Source: Thermoplasmata archaeon (lineage in GTDB: Archaea; Thermoplasmatota; Thermoplasmata; Halarchaeoplasmatales; Halarchaeoplasmataceae). From it: a DNA stretch of 64,000 nt. Position numbers and translations under genes: made by a program. The notes below the pieces were generated by a model, which did not search any database, was not told the origin of the DNA, and saw only the letters and a program-made list of their open reading frames with translations. This document shows, one piece after another, positions 51,009 through 61,539 of the stretch (within the stretch, counting starts at the first letter, position 1; the number at the start of each line of letters is the position of its first letter). Where the stretch lies: assembly GCA_003554965.1 (NCBI GenBank), contig PWHR01000020.1:1-64000 (forward strand), read 5' to 3'.

Positions 51009-51592
51009 TCTCCCTCCTTCATCGTCTCTCCTCCAAGATCATTTACAAGATAGATGACTTTGCATATACTCTCAACGACGGTTATCCAGTTATAAGCCTC
51101 CTCCAGATTCTCTCCATAAGCGAAGGTTCCATGACCTTTGAGTATCGCCGCATTGTAATCTTGAAGAACGATTGGAAGTTTCTCTTCAACTTCTTCTGAG
51201 CCGATCGAATCTTCGACCTCCAAAATAGGCACCTTTTTCAAATGATACTGACCCTCGTCATCGATAGGGATTATCTCATCCCTGACCAGAGACAAGGCTA
51301 TAGCATGAGGGGTGTGTGCATGCACCACCGCAAGTGCGGACGTATTATTATAGATAGCTCTGTGAACACCGACTTCAGTAGATGCGATTATCACTCCACT
51401 GTCGTCCTTCTTGACTCCCGTCTCAACGATGTCTTCTTTTTCCAGATCGGCCATCATCGCTCCTCTTCTCTTTATGTAGATCCTGTCGCCTCTCCTGATG
51501 CTCATGTTACCGCTGTGAGACGATAAATTCAGACCTCTATTTTCAAGGAGTCTTCCGTATTTACGCATCTCCTTCAAGATGTCTTCATCCAT
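51002..51592 (-). CDS. Class II aldolase/adducin family protein (fuculose-phosphate aldolase-like)
   Basis: LSSHSGNMSIRRGDRIYIKRRGAMMADLEKEDIVET, VGVHRAIYNNTSALAVVHAHTPHAIALSL, ILKGHGTFAYGENLEEAYNWI. Confidence 0.9.
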   Translation of the reverse strand: MDEDILKEMRKYGRLLENRGLNLSSHSGNMSIRRGDRIYIKRRGAMMADLEKEDIVETGVKKDDSGVIIASTEVGVHRAIYNNTSALAVVHAHTPHAIALSLVRDEIIPIDDEGQYHLKKVPILEVEDSIGSEEVEEKLPIVLQDYNAAILKGHGTFAYGENLEEAYNWITVVESICKVIYLVNDLGGETMKEGEW

Positions 51593-51772
51593 GTTTAAAG
51601 ATTCCTCCAGCCGTTTTTGTACATACGGGATAGAAACCCATCGGTTAATAATACTTTTTGAATCACCTCGGTGTTAGTGTAGTTCCGAGATGTGAACAAA
51701 GGATATGAAATCTAAATAAGACAAATTTAAATATGTCAAAACTATTTTTCTAATTTGGAGCGTACTTTCAAA

Positions 51773-53107
51773 ATGACATATGATGTTATCATCGTTGGTG
51801 CTGGGCCCGCTGGACTTTTTGCCGCTCATGAATTGAGCCAAAGTGATGTTGAAGTCCTTATCGTAGACAAGGGTAAAGATATCGATGAAAGGACAGAAGA
51901 TGATATAATGTGCGGTGTAGGAGGTGCTGGCACCTATTCTGATGGTACAGTAAATCTACGACCGGACATCGGTGGAGATCTAAAAGAGTTCACCAGTTCT
52001 GAAAAGGAAGCCTGGAAGCTGGTAAAGCATGTTGAAAAGGTGATGTCGTCTCATGGAATGCCCACCCCAAAAAGGGAGAATCCTGAACAGGAGGAAAAGT
52101 TGAAGAGGAGAGCGGCTTCAGTGGGAGCAAGGTTCTATCCGATCAAACAAGCCCATATCGGTTCAGACCGAGCCCCTGAAGTCATCAGATCATTGAAGAA
52201 AGAACTGGAGGAAAGAGGGGTCCAGTTCAAAGTAGAAACTGAAGTAGAGGATCTGCTATTAGAAGAGGAAAGATGCGAAGGTTTCATAACAACAGATAGT
52301 GAGATCGTAAGGGCTAAAAAATGCATACTCGCTCCAGGAAGAGTCGGGATAGACTGGGTAGAGGATCTGACGGAGAAGTTCCCATTGAGGGCTGAATTCG
52401 CTCCGATTGATATCGGTGTAAGGGTCGAAGTACCCAGCCTCATAATGGATCCAGTCATAGAAGTGAATAGAGATCCAAAGTTTCACTTATACACTAAAAG
52501 TTACGACGATTTCATACGGACGTTCTGCACCAATCATAGAGGCTTCGTGGTGAAAGAGAAATATGATGGATTCATAGGCGTAAATGGTCATTCCATGAAA
52601 GATAGAGGATCGGAAAACAGCAACTTCGCCTTCCTCGTTAGAACACATCTGACAGAACCTTTAGAAGATACGACAAGATACGGCAAAGCTATAGCCCAAC
52701 TTGCAAGCACCATAGGAGGGGGAAAACCGATAGTACAGAGATTGGGAGATTTGAGAGACGGGAGGAGATCCACCCCAAACAGGATTGAGAGGAATCCTGT
52801 TCAGCCTACTTTGAAGGACTATACCCCTGGTGATATATCCATGGCGCTGACGGAAAGAGCAGTGGTGGATATAAAAGAGGGGTTAGAGATGCTGAACAAA
52901 ATCATACCTGGTGTTGACTCTAGTAGTACTTTACTGTACGCTCCCGAGATCAAATTCTACGCTAAACATCTCAAGGTTGATCAGGGACTTCAAACTTCCA
53001 TATCTGATCTTTACGCAGCCGGAGATGGGGCAGGATTATCCCATGACATAGTCAACGCAGCGGCAACAGGAGTTTTAGCTGGTAGAAGTATAAGAGAGAA
53101 CTTGTAA
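51773..53107 (+). CDS. FAD-dependent dehydrogenase/oxidoreductase (COG2509-like)
   Basis: YDVIIVGAGPAGLFAAHELSQSDVEVLIVDKG, CGVGGAGTYSDGTVNLRPDIGGDL, DLYAAGDGAGLSHDIVNAAATGVLAGRSI. Confidence 0.9.
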   Translation: MTYDVIIVGAGPAGLFAAHELSQSDVEVLIVDKGKDIDERTEDDIMCGVGGAGTYSDGTVNLRPDIGGDLKEFTSSEKEAWKLVKHVEKVMSSHGMPTPKRENPEQEEKLKRRAASVGARFYPIKQAHIGSDRAPEVIRSLKKELEERGVQFKVETEVEDLLLEEERCEGFITTDSEIVRAKKCILAPGRVGIDWVEDLTEKFPLRAEFAPIDIGVRVEVPSLIMDPVIEVNRDPKFHLYTKSYDDFIRTFCTNHRGFVVKEKYDGFIGVNGHSMKDRGSENSNFAFLVRTHLTEPLEDTTRYGKAIAQLASTIGGGKPIVQRLGDLRDGRRSTPNRIERNPVQPTLKDYTPGDISMALTERAVVDIKEGLEMLNKIIPGVDSSSTLLYAPEIKFYAKHLKVDQGLQTSISDLYAAGDGAGLSHDIVNAAATGVLAGRSIRENL

Positions 53108-53153
53108 CTCTCAGAGCAGAAGATATTTAACTTATAACAGGTTTTCTCACACC

Positions 53154-54443
53154 ATGAGTTATAAGACTATCCAGGACACGATCCACGGGAGCGTAAAATT
53201 CTCCGGTCCATTTTTAGAACTCATCGATAGTCCCGAGATGCAGAGATTGAGAGGGGTGAAACAGCTTGGGTTGACCAACCTGGTCTTTCCTGGGGCCAAT
53301 CACACCAGACTTGAACATTCCATAGGTGCTTACCACGTTGCAGAGAAGATGGCCAACCAGTTGAGATTGTCTAAGGATGAGAAAAAGTCAGTCAAATCTG
53401 CGGCTCTCCTACACGATTTAGGTCATGCTCCATTCAGTCATACTTTGGAGTTCATGATCGAAAACGATACAGGAAAGGATCATATGGACGTTACCCAGGA
53501 GATAATAAAAGGTGAAAGGAAGATAGAGGAAAGGGAGCATCCGACTATACCGGAGATATTGGAAGAGCATGGGATAGATCCAAAAATGGTGGCCGGACTC
53601 ATAAAAGAAAAGACCGAATCGATCAAGATAACCGAGATGAATGTACACGAAGGTCAAAAATATTTTGGAGAAGAAAGATACCTTTACCAGATGATACACG
53701 GTTCTTTAGACGTGGACCAGTTAGATTATCTATTAAGAGATTCACACTATACGGGTGCGGCCCACGGGGTGATCGATCTAGAACGTTTGATGCAGACTGT
53801 AGAGATCCATAATGGGAACTTGGTTATCTCTAAAGGCGGTATACCTGCGGTTGAAGGTATGCTTGTGGCGAGGGGCCTGATGTATTCTTCAGTTTACTTC
53901 CACAAGACCGCACGTATTGCAGAGCTTATGTTGACTAAAGCCGTAGATGATTTGAAAGGTTTACCGGAGAACATCTACGAGATGAACGATAGACAATTTT
54001 TGGATTTTCTTGAAAACGTAGGTGATTTTCAGAAAGAGATCGTCAGACGGATAGAACACAGACATCTTTACAAAAAATCTCTTTCCTTGAGCCAGGAGGA
54101 ATTGATGAAGGCGGAAAATATCGATATAGATGAACTGGACGGGATAGAAGGCATAAGATCTCTGGAAAAGAAAATAGCTAGAAGGATGAATGTAGACGAT
54201 AAGAAAGTGCTTGTCGATATACCTCATGAGGATCTTAAATTGTCCGAACCGCGTTTGTCTAAAACAGGAATCAAGGTGATAGACGAAGGAAAGATAGCAG
54301 AACTTTCCAGTTACAGTCCTCTAGCTAGGGCACTTCAGAGACGCCCAACTCATCAATACGCCATGATGATATCGTGTTCCCCAGAATTGAGAGATGAGCT
54401 TAAGGAAGAGGCAAAGAAAGAAATTGTGGAAGATTCTGTCTGA
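53154..54443 (+). CDS. HD-domain phosphohydrolase
   Basis: IQDTIHGSVKFSGPFLELIDSPEMQRLRGVKQLGLTNLVFPGANHTRLEHSIGAYHVAEKM, ALLHDLGHAPFSHTLE, DVDQLDYLLRDSHYTG. Confidence 0.93.
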   Translation: MSYKTIQDTIHGSVKFSGPFLELIDSPEMQRLRGVKQLGLTNLVFPGANHTRLEHSIGAYHVAEKMANQLRLSKDEKKSVKSAALLHDLGHAPFSHTLEFMIENDTGKDHMDVTQEIIKGERKIEEREHPTIPEILEEHGIDPKMVAGLIKEKTESIKITEMNVHEGQKYFGEERYLYQMIHGSLDVDQLDYLLRDSHYTGAAHGVIDLERLMQTVEIHNGNLVISKGGIPAVEGMLVARGLMYSSVYFHKTARIAELMLTKAVDDLKGLPENIYEMNDRQFLDFLENVGDFQKEIVRRIEHRHLYKKSLSLSQEELMKAENIDIDELDGIEGIRSLEKKIARRMNVDDKKVLVDIPHEDLKLSEPRLSKTGIKVIDEGKIAELSSYSPLARALQRRPTHQYAMMISCSPELRDELKEEAKKEIVEDSV

Positions 54444-54486
54444 CGATAAGTTTTTGATGCAAAAGCTTTTAAAAGTATAACTCTCT

Positions 54487-55992
54487 ATGACACATATGGA
54501 TGGGATAAGTCTGACGGAAGCCGAAGAGGATTTTCAGACCGAAGAAACCCAATCATACGGGCGAGTGGGTGTCACATTTGGTGATGTGGGGACTACATCC
54601 CTTGATTTCAATGCTTCGGCATCCGTAAATAAAGGAGAGTATGTACAGATATCACACCCGGATGTGGGATGGGTACTGGGTCAGATAGACAAGATAGAAA
54701 GGCAGAGTGACCTTTCTGTCGAAAAAGCTAGAGAATTGAACGAAGGAAACGACGTGGAAATAGATGATACCGTTGTGGCAGAGGTCAATATAATCGGTTT
54801 TAGAGACGACAAAGGGCTTTTGAGGGTTCCCGGTAATCCTTTCAGAGCCGGTGAACCTGTTTATCTGGCGGAAGAAGACTTGATAAGAGAAGTTCTCGGA
54901 TTGAAAAAAACGAAAGAAGGTGCCTATATAGGAAAATTGAGAGGGCACGATATCAAAGTGAATATGAACATAAATACTATTGCTCAAAAACATCTCTCCG
55001 TTCTCGCCAAAACGGGCAGCGGGAAGAGTTATACCGCAGGCGTGATAATAGAAGAGATGTTGAAAAATGACGTTACCATGGTAATCCTGGATCCTCATGG
55101 TGAATACAACTCACTAGCCAAGCCTGGAGATCCCCCTAATTCAGAGGAATTCGATATTGATTCAAAGGGATATGGAGAAAAACTCACTGAGTTTTCGCCC
55201 AATCCTGAGATCAATAAAGGAGCCCAACCATTGAGGTTCACGTTCAGGAATATGGACAACAAAGAGATATTAGATATGTGCGGTCTTAACAAAAGACGGA
55301 GTTATATCAACAGTCTTGAAAATGCAAAATCCAAATTGGCCGTAAAAAAGGGTGAATTTGGAGTGAAAGATGTAATAAACCTGCTTAAAAGCAATGAAGA
55401 GGATAATTCAACTACATTGGTTAAGGGTCTAGAAAAACTCAAAGATAAAAAGATTTTTGCAGGAAAAGGTACTAGGATAGACGATATAGTCAGTGAGGGA
55501 AGAGCATCGATAATAAACCTAAAAGGAACTCCTCCGGATATGCAGACATTCATAGTGGACAAACTCGCAAAATCCATCTTTGAGCTTCGCAAAAGGGACA
55601 AGATACCTCCACTGATAATGCTGGCTGAAGAATCACATAATTTCTGTCCCCAGCGAGGTAAAGTCACCTGCTCAAATATATTCAAAACCATAGCTTCCGA
55701 GGGTAGAAAATTCGGTCTTGGTTTGGGCATAATAACCCAGAGGCCCGCTAAAGTGGACAAAAACGTTTTGAGCCAATGTAACACCCAGATAATATTGAAG
55801 GTGACGAATCCCAATGATCTCAAGGCGATCGAGAAGTCTGTAGAGGGTATGACAAAAGGTATGAAAGAAGAGATAAATCGCCTTCCTGTAGGGGAAGCTA
55901 TCCTATCAGGTGCCGGACTTTCAGAGCCGCTCTTAGTTCAAGTAAGACCTAGGGAAACCCAGGATGGAGGAGAATCCATAAAGGTGATATGA
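54487..55992 (+). CDS. herA: HerA-like ATPase (DUF87)
   Basis: HLSVLAKTGSGKSYTAGVIIEEML, MVILDPHGEYNSL, IPPLIMLAEESHNFCPQ, SEGRKFGLGLGIITQRPAKVDKNVLSQCNTQIILKVTNPNDLKAIEKS. Confidence 0.93.
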   Translation: MTHMDGISLTEAEEDFQTEETQSYGRVGVTFGDVGTTSLDFNASASVNKGEYVQISHPDVGWVLGQIDKIERQSDLSVEKARELNEGNDVEIDDTVVAEVNIIGFRDDKGLLRVPGNPFRAGEPVYLAEEDLIREVLGLKKTKEGAYIGKLRGHDIKVNMNINTIAQKHLSVLAKTGSGKSYTAGVIIEEMLKNDVTMVILDPHGEYNSLAKPGDPPNSEEFDIDSKGYGEKLTEFSPNPEINKGAQPLRFTFRNMDNKEILDMCGLNKRRSYINSLENAKSKLAVKKGEFGVKDVINLLKSNEEDNSTTLVKGLEKLKDKKIFAGKGTRIDDIVSEGRASIINLKGTPPDMQTFIVDKLAKSIFELRKRDKIPPLIMLAEESHNFCPQRGKVTCSNIFKTIASEGRKFGLGLGIITQRPAKVDKNVLSQCNTQIILKVTNPNDLKAIEKSVEGMTKGMKEEINRLPVGEAILSGAGLSEPLLVQVRPRETQDGGESIKVI

Positions 55993-56011
55993 GCTGGAAA
56001 GGTGATCTATA

Positions 56012-56296
56012 TTGTTAGATGAAGAGAGAGTGAGAGAATATATCTCAAAGACTGAAGAGGCTCTTGAGAAGATAGAGCTGGTACAGCCTGAGAGGTCACA
56101 TCTCAAAAGATTAGCGGATGATTTTTTTAAGATGGTCGAGGCCTATCATGAAGACGCGGTGCATTTTTATGAGAAAGGAGACTTAGTGAACGCCTTCGCA
56201 TGCATAAACTATGCCCACGGTTGGTTGGATGCAGGAGCACGGCTGGGTTTGTTCGATACTGGAGGGGACGATAAGCTATTCACATTAGCAGAATAG
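56012..56296 (+). CDS. DUF357 family protein
   Basis: VREYISKTEEALEKIEL...MVEAYHEDAVHFYEKGDLVNAFACINYAHGWLDAGARLGLF. Confidence 0.82.
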   Translation: MLDEERVREYISKTEEALEKIELVQPERSHLKRLADDFFKMVEAYHEDAVHFYEKGDLVNAFACINYAHGWLDAGARLGLFDTGGDDKLFTLAE

Positions 56297-56380
56297 ATGG
56301 ATTATTTAGAGGGACAACAAACTTATAAATAACGATGAACAGTAATCTATATAAAAAAGGTCTCTTCGGGGTATGGGATC

Positions 56381-57709
56381 TTGGAATCTCAAAATAAAAT
56401 CACCACTCATGGAAAAGGATTGCTCCTCTATTTTTTTTTGCTTCTTATAGCGGGCATGATCATGGGTAATCTGATATTTTTGTACGCTTCGATGATACCT
56501 CTTATGTTCTTATTCTTTGGGCTTCTATTGAAGAGACCCGGAGAAATAAAAGGAAAGAAGATAATTAGAAAAGATTCCGTCAATGAAGGGGAAACGATCG
56601 AAGTCAAGATCAATTTTAGGATCGACTCAGGTATAGGACCTGTCATCTTCTATGATGAATTACCCTCGGATTTTGAATTGGTCAAGGGCAATAATTTCAG
56701 ATTGTTTTGGAAAGGGGTCAATGAAAAAAGTGGATCTTATTCATATAAAGTGAAGTGTCTAAAAAGAGGGGATAAAGAAATCGGATCTACCGTATGGACA
56801 TCCGAACATATTTTGAAGCTGAAAACCATAAAGCGCGGTTCGATCTCAGAAAAAAAACAAGTAAGGGTCTACTCCAAAACTTCTGAGCTCGAAGAGGTTG
56901 AAAGAAGACATGTCGGAGATCTGCCTACACCAAAAAGTGAACCCTCCAAGCTCGGTATAAAGACCACTGAATTTAAGGAGATAAGGGAATACTATCACGA
57001 AGATCCTTTGAGTATGATAAATTGGAAGGCGACTGCTAAAAGAGGAAAAAAAACAAGACCTTTGGTGAACGAATACGAGTATGAAGGGGAAAGAACCATT
57101 TGGATATTCCTTGATGCTGATATAGATCTCCGTTTGGGCGATACCATCACCAATCTATTCGACGGGTGTGTAGAAGCTACAATAGATACAGCCAAGTTTT
57201 TCACAGAAAGAAGATATCTTTTGGGAATTTACATATACAATTCGAACAAAGAAATACTACACCCTGAAACCGGAAAAAAGCAATACAACGAGATAAGGAA
57301 AAAGTTAACTGAGCAGAGTTGCACAGATGTGATCGTTAAGGAAGGTTTCAAGGACGCTGTGAAGGAATGTAGATCATTCCTTTCTCGATACAAACCGCTC
57401 CCTATAGTTATTACCAGTTTATCTAAAAAAGATGAGTCTTTCAAAGATGGATGCAAGCTTCTTAGGGATTTCATCATCGGTGAAAGCACGCGTAGATTTC
57501 CGATATGGGTGATAGATGTTCAGCCCTATTCTTTGAATCCTAGACCCCAAAGCTCTTTCAAAAATAACGCTGCCCTGATAAACTCTATCCTGCAAAAACC
57601 TATAAAAAATTTCATCAAAAAAAACGGTGGGGTAGTAATAGAATGGGATCCAGCAAGTGAAGATTTTCAAATGGCATTTTTAAGGGAGGTGAGTAAGTAT
57701 CAGAGTTAA
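56381..57709 (+). CDS. DUF58 membrane protein with altered MIDAS-like motif
   Basis: Two N-terminal TMs; TTEFKEIREYYHEDPLSMINWKATAKRGKKTRPLVNEYEYEGERTIWIFLDADIDLRLG. Confidence 0.85.
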   Translation: MESQNKITTHGKGLLLYFFLLLIAGMIMGNLIFLYASMIPLMFLFFGLLLKRPGEIKGKKIIRKDSVNEGETIEVKINFRIDSGIGPVIFYDELPSDFELVKGNNFRLFWKGVNEKSGSYSYKVKCLKRGDKEIGSTVWTSEHILKLKTIKRGSISEKKQVRVYSKTSELEEVERRHVGDLPTPKSEPSKLGIKTTEFKEIREYYHEDPLSMINWKATAKRGKKTRPLVNEYEYEGERTIWIFLDADIDLRLGDTITNLFDGCVEATIDTAKFFTERRYLLGIYIYNSNKEILHPETGKKQYNEIRKKLTEQSCTDVIVKEGFKDAVKECRSFLSRYKPLPIVITSLSKKDESFKDGCKLLRDFIIGESTRRFPIWVIDVQPYSLNPRPQSSFKNNAALINSILQKPIKNFIKKNGGVVIEWDPASEDFQMAFLREVSKYQS

Positions 57710-57728
57710 AAGATCGATACCTTTTATC

Positions 57729-58448
57729 GTGAGAATCATCGGAAGTTCGATCATTTTATTTTTTACCCTTTTCGTTTTTTACAATACTGGGTTTTACAAT
57801 GATATTTTCTCCCCTCTGATAGAACAGCTTTTGATAGAGTTCAGATATCATATATGGGGTGATGCTGAGATCAGAATTGTGTGGTCAGAAGTTGTGGCCT
57901 TTTTGATACCAATAGTAATCCTCGCTCCATCAGCTGTAATTTTTCTTTTGAAAAGCGCCGGGCCAGATGCATCGAAATCAGCGAAAAGATTCACCTGGAC
58001 TGCCCTGATTTTCATCTCCTTTACTGCACTCCCATTTTCTATCTATCCAGCGGTCAGTGATCATCTTGATGGAGCCATAAGTCCGGCATATGATTTTTCT
58101 CTCGCATTTTTGGCCTTTTCCGTAGTATTTACCATACATCTTGTCTTTTCTCACACATCTCTTCATGAAATGTTCAGAAATGAGATGATAAAGAAGGGAT
58201 CTAATATAAAAGCGGCAGATTTTATCAGACTTCATGTTTATAAATATGTAATTGGCATAGGATTTGTTTCTTTCTTAACTGTTCTCCTTTTCTACCTGCT
58301 TTCTATCTACTGGGACGAACTTTTACACATGGCTCGACTGAGTCCCGTTATCCAGGTTTTCATATTATCAGTGGTGCTTATTATCACATTTTCCCTGATT
58401 TACCTGTACTTAGATTATAATATAATAAAAAGAAAAGGAGACCAGTGA
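57729..58448 (+). CDS. Polytopic membrane protein
   Basis: Several hydrophobic segments; tightly spaced inside the DUF58/MoxR gene group. Confidence 0.65.
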   Translation: MRIIGSSIILFFTLFVFYNTGFYNDIFSPLIEQLLIEFRYHIWGDAEIRIVWSEVVAFLIPIVILAPSAVIFLLKSAGPDASKSAKRFTWTALIFISFTALPFSIYPAVSDHLDGAISPAYDFSLAFLAFSVVFTIHLVFSHTSLHEMFRNEMIKKGSNIKAADFIRLHVYKYVIGIGFVSFLTVLLFYLLSIYWDELLHMARLSPVIQVFILSVVLIITFSLIYLYLDYNIIKRKGDQ

Positions 58449-58509
58449 GACTCAACCAAAATGTTAATTAGCTCCCTCTCGAATCTTTTATATTAGGAAG
58501 TGATATTAG

Positions 58510-61500
58510 ATGCAGAAACCAGATAAGAAAGTACTGACCCTCCTTATTTTAGCTTTGCTGGTGTCTGCAGCTATCACTTCATTTATTTCTTTCACAGATG
58601 ACCTTAGTGAGAGATTTGAAAGGGAAGAAGAAGATAACGATAAGATTAGAGATGGAGAAAAAGAGGAGGAACAAGCTGAGGATGAAAGTGAACAAAAGTA
58701 TCCTGAAGGAGTTACCCAACCCAGTCATGATCTGGATATAGATCCTGAAGGAGAACAACCTTCATCAGAACCTCTTTTCAAAGTCAAAGGCGCTTCTGAT
58801 ACAGAATATCTCAAAAACTCGATAGGCATAGAATATACCGGGGATGTCTGGAAAACAGGAGAATCGGCGGAGGAACTTTACACAGGAGAGAGATTAGAAC
58901 ACGATGTACACGACTATACAGATATTAGTAATGAAACAATTGAAATAGAACCGATAGTGGAATTCGAACCAGGTTACATACCAGTCCCTATGTTCACTGA
59001 AAGGATAAGATTCGAACCTCTGATAGAAGATGAAAAACTGTTTTACGATCCAGAAATGAATGTTTTTCGGAGTCAAACGGATTTCACTCATGAATATAGG
59101 GCAAAAGCTACCCAGTATGATTTCGATGTAGGAACCCTTAGAGATTCCGATCCAATCGAAGATGAAAAATATTATCAGCTGCCAGATGCTATCACCCAGC
59201 GGACTTTTGATCTGGCGGATGAGATAACGGAAGGAAAAGAAGGAGCCTATGAGAAGGCCGAAGCGATACAAATATTCCTTATAGAAAATTATTACTATGA
59301 TCTTAACTACAACGTTTCTCCAGAAGACATTGAGCCCGTAGATTGGTTCCTTTTTGAAGAAAAAAAAGGGGTTTCTTCGAACTTTAATTCAGCTTTTGTG
59401 GTTCTAGCGAGGGCAGCGGAGGTCCCAGCGAGATTGGTCAGCGGATTCAATGTACCTGATTCAGAAGAAAATGTAACCGTTAGAGCTAACAATGCCCATA
59501 CCCGACCCGAGATAGGGTTAGAAGCTGGATGGATAGAATTCGATTCGACTGGTCAGCCAGAAGATCATGCTGATTATGATGACGAGATCGCGGAGAGCGA
59601 AAGGATCTCAACGCGCATCGACATCGATTCTGTCTATCCTGATATGTTAAAACGAGGAGAAAATCTAGATGTGGAGGGGACTGTAAAAACTCTCGATGAT
59701 CAACCTTTAGATGATATCCAAGTCTCGGTGTTAATAGAAGACGTTATGGTCGAGATCGCAAGAGGGCATACAAGGGATGGTAGATTCGATTTAGAAGCGG
59801 AAATTCCGAAAAACTTGGATGTGGGTGAATATAGAATTATCGCAAGAGCATTCACTGATGAAGGACATTGGGGTGATTGGACTCACAGAGTTTCAAGAGC
59901 GATCAACTCCTATGATACCAATAACAGAAGAGAAGAACATAAACTTAGGATCTACAGCGAGACTGAAATTGAGTTAGAACATTCTAAATATATCTATCCT
60001 GGAGGCGAGTTAGATCTGGATGGGAGGTTAACAGATGATCAAGGGAATAATCTAACGAACACAGAGTTGCGATTGGAAATCGAGTCTAACCAAGAAAGAT
60101 CGATAATAAGCGGCGAAGACGGCACTTTTTCAACAACTCTTCTTTTCTCTGAATTAGGGAACCATTCATTCCAAATGATCTTTAACGGTACAGAATTTTA
60201 TGAAGAGACATCAAAAAGAAGTGAGATAAAAGTACAGAACCCGACTATCGATCTCTACGATGATCTTTACTTTATCAGGGGAGAGAAAAATATGATCGAA
60301 GGTAGAGTGAATGTTAATGAAACTCCAGTTGCAGATGAGATCGTTTCAGTGCATACCGAGAATGGGTTTACTTTGAACAGCACAACCGACGATCAAGGGC
60401 TTTTCTATCACGAATTCGATGTTGAAGAAAATGCGGATCTAGAGTTAGTAGATGTGACTTGGTACCTATCCGATTTTGACACGTCAAAAGATGCGGAGAT
60501 CCCAATAAGATCTGCTACATCCATGAGCATGGATGTTGAGGAAGTCCAAGAAGACGAGTATAGGATCAAAGTTTCACTTGTTGACGATAGTGGAGAAGCA
60601 CTAGAAGAAAAAGATATATTGTTTAACGCATCAGAAGAAAATTTTGATCAAAAAGAAAAAACCACCGGAGACGGTACTGCTATCTTCTTTCATACTCTTT
60701 CAGACGATGCGAAGGGTGAAGTGGAATTTGATGTGAGATTTGAAGGTACAACGCACCATCAGGATCAAAACATTTTAAAAACTTTAGATGTCGAAGAGGA
60801 TGATGAACAGAGTACATTTATCGACAGAATTTTGAGTATGGATACTTCAAAGCTCGAAAGTATCCTGATTTTGTTACCTATAATTGTCGGTCTTTCTGCT
60901 ATAGGTTATGCATTGAAGAGCGGACGCATTAAAAAAGAAACGACTTCTCTCTTTAAAGCAGATAAAAAACCGAAGGAAGATATATCTGAAGGCGGAAAAA
61001 ATGAGATAATAAAGAAAGATAAAGTCAGTAAAAAATTGTTAAGCTTTCCACAAATAGAGGAAAAACTCCCAAACGTTTGGGGTGTCAATGAGGACCTAAT
61101 CATCAAGATCAAAGATGAAAAAAACAATGATTTGGAATTATATATCAACGATGAAGAAGAGGTTTTGAATCGAAAGAAAGAGCATCATCACAAGTTCTCA
61201 GAAAAAGGAAAACACGAGATAAAAGTTATCGGTCCAGGAGTTGAACAGGTCATAAAGTTAAGAGTTGTAGATTATAGGAGGGAAATCGAAAGAGAATATG
61301 GAAAATTTTTGAAGGAACTCGACAAAAATGGTTTTGATATCTATAATCGAACTACCCCTAGAAAACTATATCACCGGTTGGTAGATAACATTGAAAAAAA
61401 GCAACCTTTAGCTAGATTGACAGAAAAGTTCGAAAAAGCTAGATACAGCCCAGAAAGTATATCACGGAAAGATTACGTAGAAATTTTCCTATCGAAACTC

Positions 61501-61539
61501 GAAATGAGGCGAGAACTTGGATGGAAAACTGTACAATAG
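58510..61539 (+). CDS. Transglutaminase-like membrane protein (TgpA-like; Ig-like repeats, DUF4129-like C-terminus), expected catalytic Cys replaced by Ser
   Basis: IEPVDWFLFEEKKGVSSNFNSAFVVLARAAEVPARLVSGFN...NNAHTRPEIGLEAGWIEFDSTGQ; TM near residue 790; C-terminal FLKELDKNGFDIYNRTTPRKLYHRLVDNIEKKQPLARLTEKFEKARYSPESISRKDY. Confidence 0.82.
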   Translation: MQKPDKKVLTLLILALLVSAAITSFISFTDDLSERFEREEEDNDKIRDGEKEEEQAEDESEQKYPEGVTQPSHDLDIDPEGEQPSSEPLFKVKGASDTEYLKNSIGIEYTGDVWKTGESAEELYTGERLEHDVHDYTDISNETIEIEPIVEFEPGYIPVPMFTERIRFEPLIEDEKLFYDPEMNVFRSQTDFTHEYRAKATQYDFDVGTLRDSDPIEDEKYYQLPDAITQRTFDLADEITEGKEGAYEKAEAIQIFLIENYYYDLNYNVSPEDIEPVDWFLFEEKKGVSSNFNSAFVVLARAAEVPARLVSGFNVPDSEENVTVRANNAHTRPEIGLEAGWIEFDSTGQPEDHADYDDEIAESERISTRIDIDSVYPDMLKRGENLDVEGTVKTLDDQPLDDIQVSVLIEDVMVEIARGHTRDGRFDLEAEIPKNLDVGEYRIIARAFTDEGHWGDWTHRVSRAINSYDTNNRREEHKLRIYSETEIELEHSKYIYPGGELDLDGRLTDDQGNNLTNTELRLEIESNQERSIISGEDGTFSTTLLFSELGNHSFQMIFNGTEFYEETSKRSEIKVQNPTIDLYDDLYFIRGEKNMIEGRVNVNETPVADEIVSVHTENGFTLNSTTDDQGLFYHEFDVEENADLELVDVTWYLSDFDTSKDAEIPIRSATSMSMDVEEVQEDEYRIKVSLVDDSGEALEEKDILFNASEENFDQKEKTTGDGTAIFFHTLSDDAKGEVEFDVRFEGTTHHQDQNILKTLDVEEDDEQSTFIDRILSMDTSKLESILILLPIIVGLSAIGYALKSGRIKKETTSLFKADKKPKEDISEGGKNEIIKKDKVSKKLLSFPQIEEKLPNVWGVNEDLIIKIKDEKNNDLELYINDEEEVLNRKKEHHHKFSEKGKHEIKVIGPGVEQVIKLRVVDYRREIEREYGKFLKELDKNGFDIYNRTTPRKLYHRLVDNIEKKQPLARLTEKFEKARYSPESISRKDYVEIFLSKLEMRRELGWKTVQ

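Noticed and set aside
55302-55823. Minus-strand 173-aa ORF
   Set aside because: Antisense to the HerA-like ATPase, which has clear Walker motifs.
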